Assembly: GCF_000196175.1 (NCBI RefSeq)
Contig: NC_005363.1
Span: 434,001 to 498,000, forward strand
Direction of reading: 5' to 3'
Source: Bdellovibrio bacteriovorus HD100
GTDB taxonomy: Bacteria > Bdellovibrionota > Bdellovibrionia > Bdellovibrionales > Bdellovibrionaceae
Length of the DNA stretch: 64,000 nt
Shown: positions 7,176 to 15,677 of the stretch, piece after piece
Numbering within the stretch: the stretch's first letter is position 1
How the letters are laid out: the number at the start of each line of letters is the position of its first letter
Translations under genes and position numbers: made by a program
The notes under the pieces: model-generated
What the model was told of the DNA's origin: nothing
The model's input: the letters and a program-made list of their open reading frames with translations, nothing else
Database searches by the model: none

Positions 7176-8835
7176 AATCTTGTCCGGCCCGCAGGCGGGT
7201 TCAGTGCTGGAGCTGAAGATGGGGAAAAACCTCATCGGTCGGGCTCCTCAGTGTGACATAAAACTTATCAGTTCCGGTGTTTCCAAGGAACACACCGAGA
7301 TTGCTGTATTCAAAGATAAAATTGTTGTGACGGATCTTCGTTCCAGCAACGGCACTTATTTGAACGGTGTCCGTGTGCAGAGTGGTGTGATGCGTTTGGG
7401 TGACAAACTGGGCATTCACGATGTGATTGCCGATGTGATCCCGGCGCAGGAATCCCGAGCACAGCGTCCGCAAGGGCAGCCAAGTCCGCAGGCGCCAATG
7501 CCTTACTATGGCGGCGGAGCCGCTCCACAAATGCCGCAACCTATGCACATGGGTATGCCACAGCAAAATATGGGTATGCCTCAGGGGATGCCGCAGCCAA
7601 TGGCGGGCATGGGGATGCCGGGCGCAGGCCCAGCACCCGCACCAGCTCCGGCATTCCAGCAGGGCGGTTTCAAAGGCCTGGTGGATAAATTCAACGAATA
7701 TATGGACCGCGTGGCTTTGCCCGGGGTTTACAAGCTTCCACAGTTTGTGGAAATGAAAATGGTTCTGCTGGGCTTTGTGGTGTTGTTTATCTTCTCCACA
7801 ACGCTGCTTTCAATGATTCCGATGGTGCAGATCACCCGCGCCAGTATCATCAATGAAAGTAAACGCCGGGCGGCTTCCATTGCCCGTACGGTGGCGACAC
7901 TGAATCAGGCAGCTCTTTTGCAAAACAGTTATTCATCCTTAAGCACCAACGCGGCGGAATCCGAAGACGGTGTGAAGCAGGTTCTGATTGTGCAGCAGTC
8001 TGATGGTATGATCCTGGCGCCGGCTTCGCGCGCGGGGACCACGCCGGATCTGCCGTTTGTTCACTCGGCCCGTCGGGAAATGCGCCCGCAGTCGGTGGAA
8101 GTGGACTCCTCCACTATCGGTGCGAGCTTCCCAATTGGTCTGTTTGACCCGAACACGGGCGAGCAGTCGGTGAAGGCGCATGCGATTGTGCTTTATGATA
8201 TCGGCAGTCTGGCCTTTGATGACGGCCGGGCGATCAGTCTGTTTATGCAGACGCTGGTGATTGCCTCATTGATTGGTTTGTTGCTGTTCTACTTCATGTA
8301 TAAGCTGATTGAATATCCGCTGGTGACGTTGAATGCACAACTGGACGCCGCCATGCGCGAAAAAACTGACAATACGGTGGTGGATTTCCAGTTCCCGCCA
8401 TTGCAGGCTTTGATTGGTAATGTCAACAGTCTGTTGACCAGATATATCAACGGTGACACCGACAAGGGCGGTGGTGCCGCAGGATTTGTGAACAAGGACG
8501 GCGAGGCTGAAAATCTGATGCAGATGATCGGTTATCCATGTGTGGCGATTTCGAAGGAAGGCCGGATTATTTCCTGCAACCCTTCATTCCTGCAGGTGGC
8601 TCGTGCTGAAATGGCGCAGATTCAGGGGCAGATGTACAAAGCAATCCCGGATGTGGCTTTGCAGCAGAATATCGAAGGTCTGGTGGCGCGTTCCCGGGAA
8701 AATCCACGCGGCATCCACACGGATCAGCTGGAGTTCAGCGGGCACCTTTGTATTCTGAGCTGTCAGGCATTCTGCACAGGCCAGGAAGTGGATTATTATG
8801 TGATCACTGTGTCACCAACTGAAGGAGGCTCGTGA
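7162..8835 (+). CDS. FHA-domain membrane protein with PAS-like C-terminus
   Basis: This 557-residue protein has an N-terminal FHA domain (about 1-90; GRAPQCD, SKEHTEI, SSNGTYLNG), the phosphothreonine-binding type. A Met/Pro/Gln-rich linker (about 100-165) follows, then a membrane helix near 200-222, a sensor-like extracytoplasmic region, a second helix near 360-380 and a PAS-like domain at the end (SKEGRIISCNPSFLQVARAEM). It could couple an envelope signal to phospho-dependent assembly of the neighbouring FHA proteins. The ATG at 7162 overlaps the DUF192 gene by 14 bp; the frame opens 8 codons earlier without similarity. No kinase is encoded nearby, so the phosphorylating partner is unknown. 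Confidence 0.8.
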   Translation: MWALRILSGPQAGSVLELKMGKNLIGRAPQCDIKLISSGVSKEHTEIAVFKDKIVVTDLRSSNGTYLNGVRVQSGVMRLGDKLGIHDVIADVIPAQESRAQRPQGQPSPQAPMPYYGGGAAPQMPQPMHMGMPQQNMGMPQGMPQPMAGMGMPGAGPAPAPAPAFQQGGFKGLVDKFNEYMDRVALPGVYKLPQFVEMKMVLLGFVVLFIFSTTLLSMIPMVQITRASIINESKRRAASIARTVATLNQAALLQNSYSSLSTNAAESEDGVKQVLIVQQSDGMILAPASRAGTTPDLPFVHSARREMRPQSVEVDSSTIGASFPIGLFDPNTGEQSVKAHAIVLYDIGSLAFDDGRAISLFMQTLVIASLIGLLLFYFMYKLIEYPLVTLNAQLDAAMREKTDNTVVDFQFPPLQALIGNVNSLLTRYINGDTDKGGGAAGFVNKDGEAENLMQMIGYPCVAISKEGRIISCNPSFLQVARAEMAQIQGQMYKAIPDVALQQNIEGLVARSRENPRGIHTDQLEFSGHLCILSCQAFCTGQEVDYYVITVSPTEGGS

Positions 8836-9995
8836 TGAGCGCAGCCCCTCAGGTGAAGGATTCCATGAAGTTTGATATCGAGATCATCAAAGGACCGCAT
8901 ATTGGTCAGAAGCTTTCTTTTGAAAAGGCTTCTGTATCCATGGGCCGTGGTCCCGAGAATGACATTGTCCTTTCCCAGGATCCGCGCGTCAGCCGTCAGC
9001 ACGCGGAAATCAAACAGCGTGGCAATGAATTTGTGCTCGTCAATCTGAGTCAGAAAAACTTTGTGATGGTCAATGGCCAGAGCATTCAATCCGAAGTTCT
9101 TACGAACGATTCGGTGATTCAGATTGGTGAGACAGAAATTCTGTTCAAAGTCGACATGCCCGTGGTGCAGGCGCCTCCGCCAACACCGGCAGCGACACCG
9201 TCTCCGCTATTGACGCCAAATCCGTTCCCGGCGCCGACTCCACCGCGTCCGCAGCAGATGCCGGTCAGCAATCCGTTCCCGCAGGCTCAGACGCCGGCTT
9301 ATCAGCAGCCTCGTCCGATGCCGGCGATGCCGAATCCTTCGATGCCTCCGGCACAGCCGATGGCTTATGGTGGGTACACTCCACCTCCGAATCACGGCAT
9401 GCCCAACATGGGGGCGCCGATGGGTGGACCTTCTGGTGGTGGCGGACTGCTTTCCAATCCGAAGGCCAGATTCTATGGAATCATCGCCATTGTGGGTTTG
9501 GCAGCGTGGTTCTTCCTGTCGGATTCCGGCAATAAGAACAAAAAAGACCCGAATGCATTCAGAACTTCAGCTCTGTCCATGGCGGACGTGGCCGAGGCCG
9601 AGAAACGTTCGCAGGAGCTTTTGACAATTAAAAAAGAAAAATACGACTCGGTTCAATACCGCCGGGCTCAGGAAAACTTCATCAAGGGCTTCCGCGACTT
9701 CCAGCAGGGCCAGTATGCTCGTGCGCGCGAGGCGTTCCAGGTTGTTTTGAATCTGGATCCGGACAACGAGCTGGCAAAACGGTATTTCCATCTTTCGAAG
9801 ATCAAGTTTGACGAGCTGGTGAAATTCAACATGATTCAAGGCAACCGATACCGCGAAAAAAAGAACTGGAGAATGTGCCAGTCGAATTATTCCAACGTGA
9901 TGACCATGCTTCAGCACCGCAAGGACGATCCTTCATTCAAGGAAGCCAAGCAGTTCTATGAAGAGTGCACGCTGAATCTGGAGGGCAGGTTCTAA
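8835..9995 (+). CDS. FHA-domain membrane protein with TPR-like tail
   Basis: This 386-residue protein has an FHA domain (about 14-105; GRGPENDIVL, SRQHAEI, VNGQ), a Pro/Met-rich linker (about 110-205), one membrane helix (about 212-232, YGIIAIVGLAAWFF) and a TPR-like helical region (QYARAREAFQVVLNLDPDN). FHA is N-terminal and cytoplasmic, so the TPR part should be periplasmic. GGAGG lies 6 nt before ATG 8835; a GTG one codon earlier is too close to it. The stop of the previous gene overlaps this start (TGATG), indicating translational coupling. It is a paralogue in design of the next gene. Confidence 0.82.
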   Translation: MSAAPQVKDSMKFDIEIIKGPHIGQKLSFEKASVSMGRGPENDIVLSQDPRVSRQHAEIKQRGNEFVLVNLSQKNFVMVNGQSIQSEVLTNDSVIQIGETEILFKVDMPVVQAPPPTPAATPSPLLTPNPFPAPTPPRPQQMPVSNPFPQAQTPAYQQPRPMPAMPNPSMPPAQPMAYGGYTPPPNHGMPNMGAPMGGPSGGGGLLSNPKARFYGIIAIVGLAAWFFLSDSGNKNKKDPNAFRTSALSMADVAEAEKRSQELLTIKKEKYDSVQYRRAQENFIKGFRDFQQGQYARAREAFQVVLNLDPDNELAKRYFHLSKIKFDELVKFNMIQGNRYREKKNWRMCQSNYSNVMTMLQHRKDDPSFKEAKQFYEECTLNLEGRF

Positions 9996-12019
9996 TGGCT
10001 CTTCTGCGTGTGCGCCTGCGTGGCAAAACAGTCTGTGAAGTGAATCTGACGGAGGACCGCTCTTATGTGGCCGGCCGTAAAGAGGACTGTGATATCGTAT
10101 TGCAGCCGGAAAAAGGCATTTCCCGCGAGCATTTCAAAGTTTCTTTCAACGGCAGCTGGAATGTCGAAGTTGTCTCCCGTTATGGTGAAGTGATCCATAA
10201 TGGGGAACAGGTTCAGCAGTTCCAGCTGGAGCACGGGGCGATGTTCACTGTGCCTCCATATGAATTTGACTTCCTGAACACAGTGGCGGAAGCCCCGGTG
10301 TACCAGGAAGCCCCTGCCATGAGCAGTGGCGAAAACCTGCCGGCAGTCATGGGTTCCGCTCCGGAGTCATTTGATGGCAGTGATGAAAAAACCATGATCG
10401 GGGTGGCGCCCACAGCGGCCTTCATCAAGATTGTGGATGCGCAGAATGAAACCAAAGAGATGATCCGTCTTGATGCAGGCGATGCCTGGATTGCAGGACG
10501 GGATTCCACCTGTCATATCCAGATTCGCGATCAGCGGGTCAGCCGTCGTCAGTTTGAAATCCGCCGGGCCGGATCCCAGTTTGTGATTCTGGATCTGGGC
10601 AGTGTGAACGGCACGCTCTTAAATGGAAACCCTATATCCTCCACGGACATGACTCCGATCAAGTCCGGGGATGCGATCAGTGTGCTGGAAAATTATTTGT
10701 ACTTTGAGTTGCACGATGCCAGCTTCCAGAGCCGTCTGGAAATGGTGAATGTGGCGCCGCCCAGTCCGTTGGTGCCAACCAGCTATGACAACGTGCCTAT
10801 GGAATACCAGCATCAGTCCCACGAAATGATGCCGTATCAGGGGGCGATGCCGCCGATGCCGTATCAACAGCCGATGCAGTATCCAGGCATGGGGGCACCG
10901 ATGCCTGGGCCAATGCCGCAGGCTTCGGGCAAATTTGACTTCCAGAAGCACCGTCCGAAACTGATTGTGGGTGCGGTGGTGCTTTTGGCCGTGGCCTATC
11001 TGTTCAGCGGTGGTGACAAGACGGCTCCGCCGGCGCAGCCGGGTCAGGTGATGGCTCCGGGTTCGCCGCAGGAGTTGTTCTCGAAGCTGAAGCCTGAGCA
11101 ACAGGCCTTGGTTCGTCAGCGCTATAAAGACGCGAAGAATCTGTACATGCAGGGTAAGTATCAGCTGGCCCAGGATGAGATCATAAAGATTCAGGAGATC
11201 ATCCCGGACTACGAGGATATCCGCGAGATCGAGCGTCTTTCGAAAGAGGCGATCTTCATTCAGGAACAGCAGCGTCGTCAGGAAGAAATTGAAAAGGCCA
11301 AAGCCGAAGCTGAGGAGAAAATCCAGAAGCAGGTTGTGGAATGCCAGAAGAAAATAAATCCAACCATCACGGCGGCCGAGATGGAAGACTGTCTGAGTCC
11401 CGTGCTGCAGTTCAATCCAGAGCATCCGCGCATTCTTGACCTGAAATCCCAGGTCGATATGCTCAATGCCCAGCGCGAGGCCAAAGAGGCTGAAAAGGCC
11501 GCTTACCAGTCCCTGGTGGCAAAGATGCGTGGCCTGTATGGCTGGGCTGAAGGGGTGCATAAAAAAGGCAAACCTCTGGATGCCATTGCAGCTTACGAAA
11601 AAGTACTGGAGTCAAAGCTTCCGGATCCAAGCGGTTATAAAGGTCAGGCCAAACGCAACATCGCTTCGATTCGTCAGATGATGAATTCCAAAACGGCGAG
11701 TTTGCAAGCCGAGGCGGAAAAGAACTATCAGGCCCAGAATCTGAAAGGGGCGATTCAGGCCTTGCGTAAAGCGCGCAGTCTGGATCCAACCAATGATGAG
11801 CTTCCGGATCGTATCGAGCGTTACACCAGCGAGCTGCGCAAGCAGATGATGACGCTTTATCAGGAAGGCATCCTGGAGGAAAGTTTTGGTAACGTCGATG
11901 GGGGCGAATCCAAAGCCGGCGCCAAGGACAAGTGGAAGAAGATCCTGGAGCTGGATATCCCGGACGGTGAGTACTACAAGAAGGCCTACATCAAGTTGAA
12001 AAAATACGGAGCATTGTAA
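9995..12019 (+). CDS. Double FHA-domain membrane protein with long TPR/coiled-coil tail
   Basis: This 674-residue protein has a first FHA domain (about 1-95; GRKEDCDIVL, SREHFKV, HNGEQV), a second FHA domain (about 135-235; GRDSTCHIQI, SRRQFEI, SVNGTLLNG), a Met/Pro-rich linker, one membrane helix near 313-335 and a long helical region with TPR-like units (YMQGKYQLAQDEII, QAQNLKGAIQALRKARSLDP) and a charged coiled coil. Domain order is like the previous gene but with the FHA duplicated, so the two probably arose by duplication. ATG 9995 overlaps the previous stop (TAATG). It probably acts as a phospho-dependent scaffold at the inner membrane; the target is unknown. Confidence 0.82.
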   Translation: MALLRVRLRGKTVCEVNLTEDRSYVAGRKEDCDIVLQPEKGISREHFKVSFNGSWNVEVVSRYGEVIHNGEQVQQFQLEHGAMFTVPPYEFDFLNTVAEAPVYQEAPAMSSGENLPAVMGSAPESFDGSDEKTMIGVAPTAAFIKIVDAQNETKEMIRLDAGDAWIAGRDSTCHIQIRDQRVSRRQFEIRRAGSQFVILDLGSVNGTLLNGNPISSTDMTPIKSGDAISVLENYLYFELHDASFQSRLEMVNVAPPSPLVPTSYDNVPMEYQHQSHEMMPYQGAMPPMPYQQPMQYPGMGAPMPGPMPQASGKFDFQKHRPKLIVGAVVLLAVAYLFSGGDKTAPPAQPGQVMAPGSPQELFSKLKPEQQALVRQRYKDAKNLYMQGKYQLAQDEIIKIQEIIPDYEDIREIERLSKEAIFIQEQQRRQEEIEKAKAEAEEKIQKQVVECQKKINPTITAAEMEDCLSPVLQFNPEHPRILDLKSQVDMLNAQREAKEAEKAAYQSLVAKMRGLYGWAEGVHKKGKPLDAIAAYEKVLESKLPDPSGYKGQAKRNIASIRQMMNSKTASLQAEAEKNYQAQNLKGAIQALRKARSLDPTNDELPDRIERYTSELRKQMMTLYQEGILEESFGNVDGGESKAGAKDKWKKILELDIPDGEYYKKAYIKLKKYGAL

Positions 12020-12020
12020 A

Positions 12021-12707
12021 GTGAAACTGCAGGAGCGCTCGTACAGCACCAAGATTCTTCGTCCCAAGCCGCTGATTCATCGCGAGGATGACGGCAGTCT
12101 GATCGTTGTTGCCACGTCTTGGGGGCAGCCTGAGCATGCCCAGCGGGCACTGGATGAAGTGGTGAAGTATGTCAGCGCTGCCAAGGCGGACGTGGAAGTG
12201 ACGTCACCTTTTGAGTTTCTGACGTGTCTTTCGGATGAAGTGAACTATGTGCGCACCGGCATTCTGATTGCCAATGACCTGCTTTACCGCGGTGAAAACC
12301 GCGCAGAGTATTTTTCCGGCGTGGAGCTGATGGCGATCTTCAAACGCGGCCCCCAAGTGGCGTGGGCGCACGTGGGTTGTCCCAGTTTGTTTATTCAAAG
12401 AAGAAATCAAAGGCTGCAGCCGTTGTCCATCGGACAGGATCTGTCCAGTGAGCTGCCAAGACCGCAGGCTTTGCCTCCATTACCATCCCAGCTTTTGGGG
12501 TTGGATCCGACCTGCTATATTCAGTGCGGGCACACCTACGTGAGCGAAGGTGATCGCCTGGTGCTGCTGGCCAGTTCCAGTGTGGCAACCACACTGTGGA
12601 CCCGCGAAGGGGATTCGCTGGATCTGGGCACGGTCACCACAGGGATGATTCAGGAAGATCCGGATTCCCCGTTCTGGCTGGGTCTGATCGACGTTTCCGG
12701 CGAATAG
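12021..12707 (+). CDS. Degenerate PP2C-like protein, last gene of the FHA operon
   Basis: This 228-residue soluble protein begins at GTG 12021, one base after the previous stop. The segment VELMAIFKRGPQVAWAHVGCPSLFIQR, split as VELMAIFKRG and VAWAHVGCPSLFI, followed by a later GDRLVLLASSSV, has the layout of PP2C Ser/Thr phosphatases (usually GT..A....AN-VGDSR..., then GD.LLLCSDG). The metal-binding Asp of the GDSR-type motif is Cys here and the DG pair after LLASS is missing, so it looks catalytically inactive. The fold call is an inference from pattern and from the FHA context, where PP2C partners are common. If it is not PP2C, I do not know the family. Confidence 0.6.
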   Translation: MKLQERSYSTKILRPKPLIHREDDGSLIVVATSWGQPEHAQRALDEVVKYVSAAKADVEVTSPFEFLTCLSDEVNYVRTGILIANDLLYRGENRAEYFSGVELMAIFKRGPQVAWAHVGCPSLFIQRRNQRLQPLSIGQDLSSELPRPQALPPLPSQLLGLDPTCYIQCGHTYVSEGDRLVLLASSSVATTLWTREGDSLDLGTVTTGMIQEDPDSPFWLGLIDVSGE

Positions 12708-12718
12708 TCCAAAAAAAC

Positions 12719-14530
12719 TCAAAGTTCTTCGATAGTCAGGGATTTATAAACCTGATGGCGCAGCTTGGAAAATTCCGGCAATGCCAGTGCCAGCTCGACA
12801 CGGGAAGGGGCAAAGATATTGTCCCGGGATGTGTCCCAGATCAAACCCGCAGCGATATTATTGCGTTGAATCAGCTGATCCAGCATATAGTTGCGGAAAG
12901 AGCGTTCAAAGCGCTTGCGCTGGGCTTCCCTTGAAAGCCCGCGGGCATCGGCGCGAATCCAGTCGATCCATTCCAAAAACAGTCCGTCGTTGCAGTTTTT
13001 CAGGTTGTCAGTGCCGATGGTTTTGACTGTCACCAGATCAAAGCAGGCATCACTGACCTTGGCGGTTTTAACATTCAGATTTTTTTCGGCCACAAACTGC
13101 CAGGTCGAAATTTTATTTTTCTGCCCCAGTTGCTTCAGGGTGTCCCAGTCCTTACGGTTGAGTGCGATCTGCGCCGTCCAGTTCAGAAGATCCAGGCTCC
13201 GGGGCTGCTGGGCCTGCAGTCGCTTCAGATCCTTTAATAGCAGGTCTTCCTGATCTGCGCGCATCCAGCGGGAATACGGCAGGCTCAGTTTCGTTGTCCA
13301 CTCAGAATTTAAAGCCGGGAAGGACACAAACTGATTTCGATAAAGCAGGTTTTGCAGCTTTTGTGTGGTCGGTAAAATACTTTCCTGCAACAGCGGCAAG
13401 GGGTTTGTTTCAAAGCGGTCGACCAATGTGTTGTACAGGCGGGGCTTTTCTTCATTGATGTAAAGAACATGATTGGAGATTGCCGCAGTCTTCAGCGGAC
13501 CGGCTTTACGCCACAGGGCCCAGCCGGACTCCAGCAGCAGGGGGCGGTCCTCTGGCCAGGTGGCTGTGGCACTTTTCATCACTTCGGTCAAAGACTGAGC
13601 CGGAAATGATTGGGGCGCCTGATCCACGATGCTTTCGCCCAAAAGATGGAAAAGCGTGCGGCCCACATCGACCAGGCTGACGTTCTGGTCAATTTTCCAG
13701 TGAATAGCTTCGTCACGTTTTTTCTTTTGTGAGGGTTTGATGAACAACGCCACCTGGGTATTTTCCCCATGCAGATTCATGGAGCTGAGTTCTTTCGGAC
13801 GGTCATTGCCGGTGTGACCATTCAGCCCCACCAAAAAGATGGTGGTGCTGTCCCAGTGGCCACTGGATTTCAGATCCTGGAAAAGCTCAAAAAGGCTTTC
13901 ATCAAGTTCTTCACGCTGGCTTTCGAAGCTTAAGTTTCGGGCCTCGCCCAGATCCGTCAGGGTTTCGGTGTTCGTGAACAGCAGATCCGGAACATAGATC
14001 ACACTGAAGAAAGACATACCGCCGACATCCTGGTGAACCCATTGTCGAAAAGCATCGGCATTCTGTTTAAATGGACGAATCAGGCTGCGGAAGGTTGGAA
14101 CTATATTGTCATCGAAAAGTTCAAAGCCTTGATTCAACCCGCTCCGACGAAAGACGGGGGCGCCACCGGAAAAGAAGCTGGTGCGATAGTCCTGATCCAG
14201 GGCCACCTCGGAAGCCAGCTCGACTTCCGCAGTCAGTCCGGGGCCGCCATTGTGGCGAACCTTGTGCTGATAAGGATAAAGACCCGTCAATAGGGACGCC
14301 AAAGCCGGAACGGACATCGGAGACGGTGAAAAGGCATGGGTGAAACGCACGGACTCACTGCAAAGCAATTGAAAACCAGACCTCTCGGAGGAATCCTGAC
14401 TGCAATTGACGTCGCTGATGGTCAATTCGTCCACCGCGATGATCAATATAGAGTTCCTGTCTTTTGTTTGGCAGGAGAGCTGGACCAAACTCAGAAGGAT
14501 GAGTGTGAGAGTTAAAATGATTTTCCGCAT
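12719..14530 (-). CDS. Sulfatase/alkaline-phosphatase-superfamily lipoprotein, active site altered
   Basis: This 603-residue exported protein has a hydrophobic N-terminus ending LVQLSC, a probable but not canonical lipobox with Cys20. The sulfatase-like core runs from about 27 to 320: ILIIAVDEL (usually with a DD metal pair), then SVPALASLLTGLYPYQHKV. In active sulfatases the latter block is C/S-x-P-x-R; here Ser73 is present but the Arg is Leu. The C-terminal 250 residues are helical and unassigned. It may bind rather than cleave, or act on another ester such as phosphoglycerol. It converges on the FHA operon and diverges from exbB. Confidence 0.7.
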   Translation of the reverse strand: MRKIILTLTLILLSLVQLSCQTKDRNSILIIAVDELTISDVNCSQDSSERSGFQLLCSESVRFTHAFSPSPMSVPALASLLTGLYPYQHKVRHNGGPGLTAEVELASEVALDQDYRTSFFSGGAPVFRRSGLNQGFELFDDNIVPTFRSLIRPFKQNADAFRQWVHQDVGGMSFFSVIYVPDLLFTNTETLTDLGEARNLSFESQREELDESLFELFQDLKSSGHWDSTTIFLVGLNGHTGNDRPKELSSMNLHGENTQVALFIKPSQKKKRDEAIHWKIDQNVSLVDVGRTLFHLLGESIVDQAPQSFPAQSLTEVMKSATATWPEDRPLLLESGWALWRKAGPLKTAAISNHVLYINEEKPRLYNTLVDRFETNPLPLLQESILPTTQKLQNLLYRNQFVSFPALNSEWTTKLSLPYSRWMRADQEDLLLKDLKRLQAQQPRSLDLLNWTAQIALNRKDWDTLKQLGQKNKISTWQFVAEKNLNVKTAKVSDACFDLVTVKTIGTDNLKNCNDGLFLEWIDWIRADARGLSREAQRKRFERSFRNYMLDQLIQRNNIAAGLIWDTSRDNIFAPSRVELALALPEFSKLRHQVYKSLTIEEL

Positions 14531-14606
14531 ACCTTGACCGTATGTAATGGTTTTAGTGATAATGGATCAATTAGATAGCGCAGTCAAAGATTTGGAGGAA
14601 TCACCC

Positions 14607-15236
14607 ATGCTCACGGAAAAGATATTTACTATTGCTCACTTGGCGGATCAGGTCGTTTTGTGGATCTTGCTTGTTCTCAGCGTATTGAGCATCGGCATGA
14701 TTCTGGAACGTTATTTTGCCCTGAAGAAAATTTCCGCAGAGTCGCAAAGAGTGCGTGCTCGCATCAAGCTGGCACTTCAGAGCAACAGCCTTGAGGATGT
14801 GGAGGATCTGGCGAAAGATCCTAACTCTATTGAAGGCCGTGCCGCAGGTTACGCGTTGAAACACATGAGAGACGCGGGCAGCAAAGGTCTTTCTGAAATC
14901 TTCAACACCTTTGCTTTGACTGAGCGTCCAGAGCTGGAAAAGTTTCTGGGTTTCCTGGCAACCGTGGGTTCCAATGCTCCGTATATCGGTTTGTTCGGTA
15001 CGGTTTTGGGTATCATGAAAGCCTTTAATGATCTGGCGACAGCTCCTGAAGCGGGTCAACAGACGGTGATGGCGGGTATCTCTATGGCCCTTGTGGCAAC
15101 GGCAGCGGGTCTGTTCGTGGCGATCCCGGCGGTGGCGGCGTACAACTATTACAGCAAACAGGTTCGTGGCGTGTTCCAGAATCTGGAAAGCGTGAAAGAG
15201 TTGTGCCTGGCTTACGCTAAGAAAAAAGGTGTTTAA
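14607..15236 (+). CDS. ExbB/TolQ/MotA-family proton-channel protein
   Basis: This 209-residue inner-membrane protein has one helix near residues 12-35 (VLWILLVLSVLSIGMIL) and two near 105-175, with the family signature APYIGLFGTVLGIMKAF and ATAAGLFVAIPAVAAYNYY. With the ExbD-like protein directly downstream it forms a proton-motive-force-driven motor that powers TonB- or Tol-like proteins. ATG 14607 was chosen for the GGAGG 8 nt upstream. Earlier Mets would add an unrelated 20-residue extension. ExbB and TolQ cannot be told apart from sequence alone; no tonB, tolA or pal gene is adjacent. Confidence 0.92.
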   Translation: MLTEKIFTIAHLADQVVLWILLVLSVLSIGMILERYFALKKISAESQRVRARIKLALQSNSLEDVEDLAKDPNSIEGRAAGYALKHMRDAGSKGLSEIFNTFALTERPELEKFLGFLATVGSNAPYIGLFGTVLGIMKAFNDLATAPEAGQQTVMAGISMALVATAAGLFVAIPAVAAYNYYSKQVRGVFQNLESVKELCLAYAKKKGV

Positions 15237-15238
15237 AA

Positions 15239-15643
15239 ATGGCATTTAATAACAGCGACAATAATGAAGCCATAGCGGACATTAACGTCGTTCCGCTCGT
15301 GGACATCATTCTTGTGGTTCTGATCATCTTTATGGTGACAGCACCCATGTTTATGAAGCCCACGATCAACGTGAATCTGCCCAAGGCAGCCAGCGGTGAT
15401 CAGACAGCTCCGAGCAAGCTGAACATTGCTTTGACTGCTGACGGACGCATCAATCTGAATGGAACCTTCGTATCTGAAGAGGACGTTCGCGCCAAAGCCA
15501 CTGAAGAAGTGGGCAAGAATGCGGATGTGCAGGCCATCATTTCGGCGGACAAAGATGTGCCGCACGGAAAAGTGGTGGGGCTTCTGGATATCGTCAAAGG
15601 ATCCGGGGTTAAAAAGTTCGCGATCAGTATCGACAAAAAATAG
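15239..15643 (+). CDS. ExbD/TolR-family protein
   Basis: This 134-residue protein has a short cytoplasmic N-terminus, one membrane helix (VDIILVVLIIFMVTAPMFM) with the conserved Asp (about residue 22) needed for proton transfer, and a small periplasmic domain (about 55-134). It starts 2 bp after the ExbB-like stop and must be translated from the same mRNA. It is followed by a strong terminator, so the unit is a two-gene operon. Confidence 0.92.
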   Translation: MAFNNSDNNEAIADINVVPLVDIILVVLIIFMVTAPMFMKPTINVNLPKAASGDQTAPSKLNIALTADGRINLNGTFVSEEDVRAKATEEVGKNADVQAIISADKDVPHGKVVGLLDIVKGSGVKKFAISIDKK

Positions 15644-15649
15644 GAATGA

Positions 15650-15677
15650 AAAAGGGCTCTGTAAAGAGCCCTTTTTT
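15650..15677. terminator. Terminator between exbD-like gene and the convergent lipoprotein
   Basis: AAAGGGCTCT (15651-15660) pairs with AGAGCCCTTT (15665-15674) around GTAA, and T residues follow on the plus strand. A-rich sequence on the other side means it can also serve the leftward gene. Confidence 0.8.
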
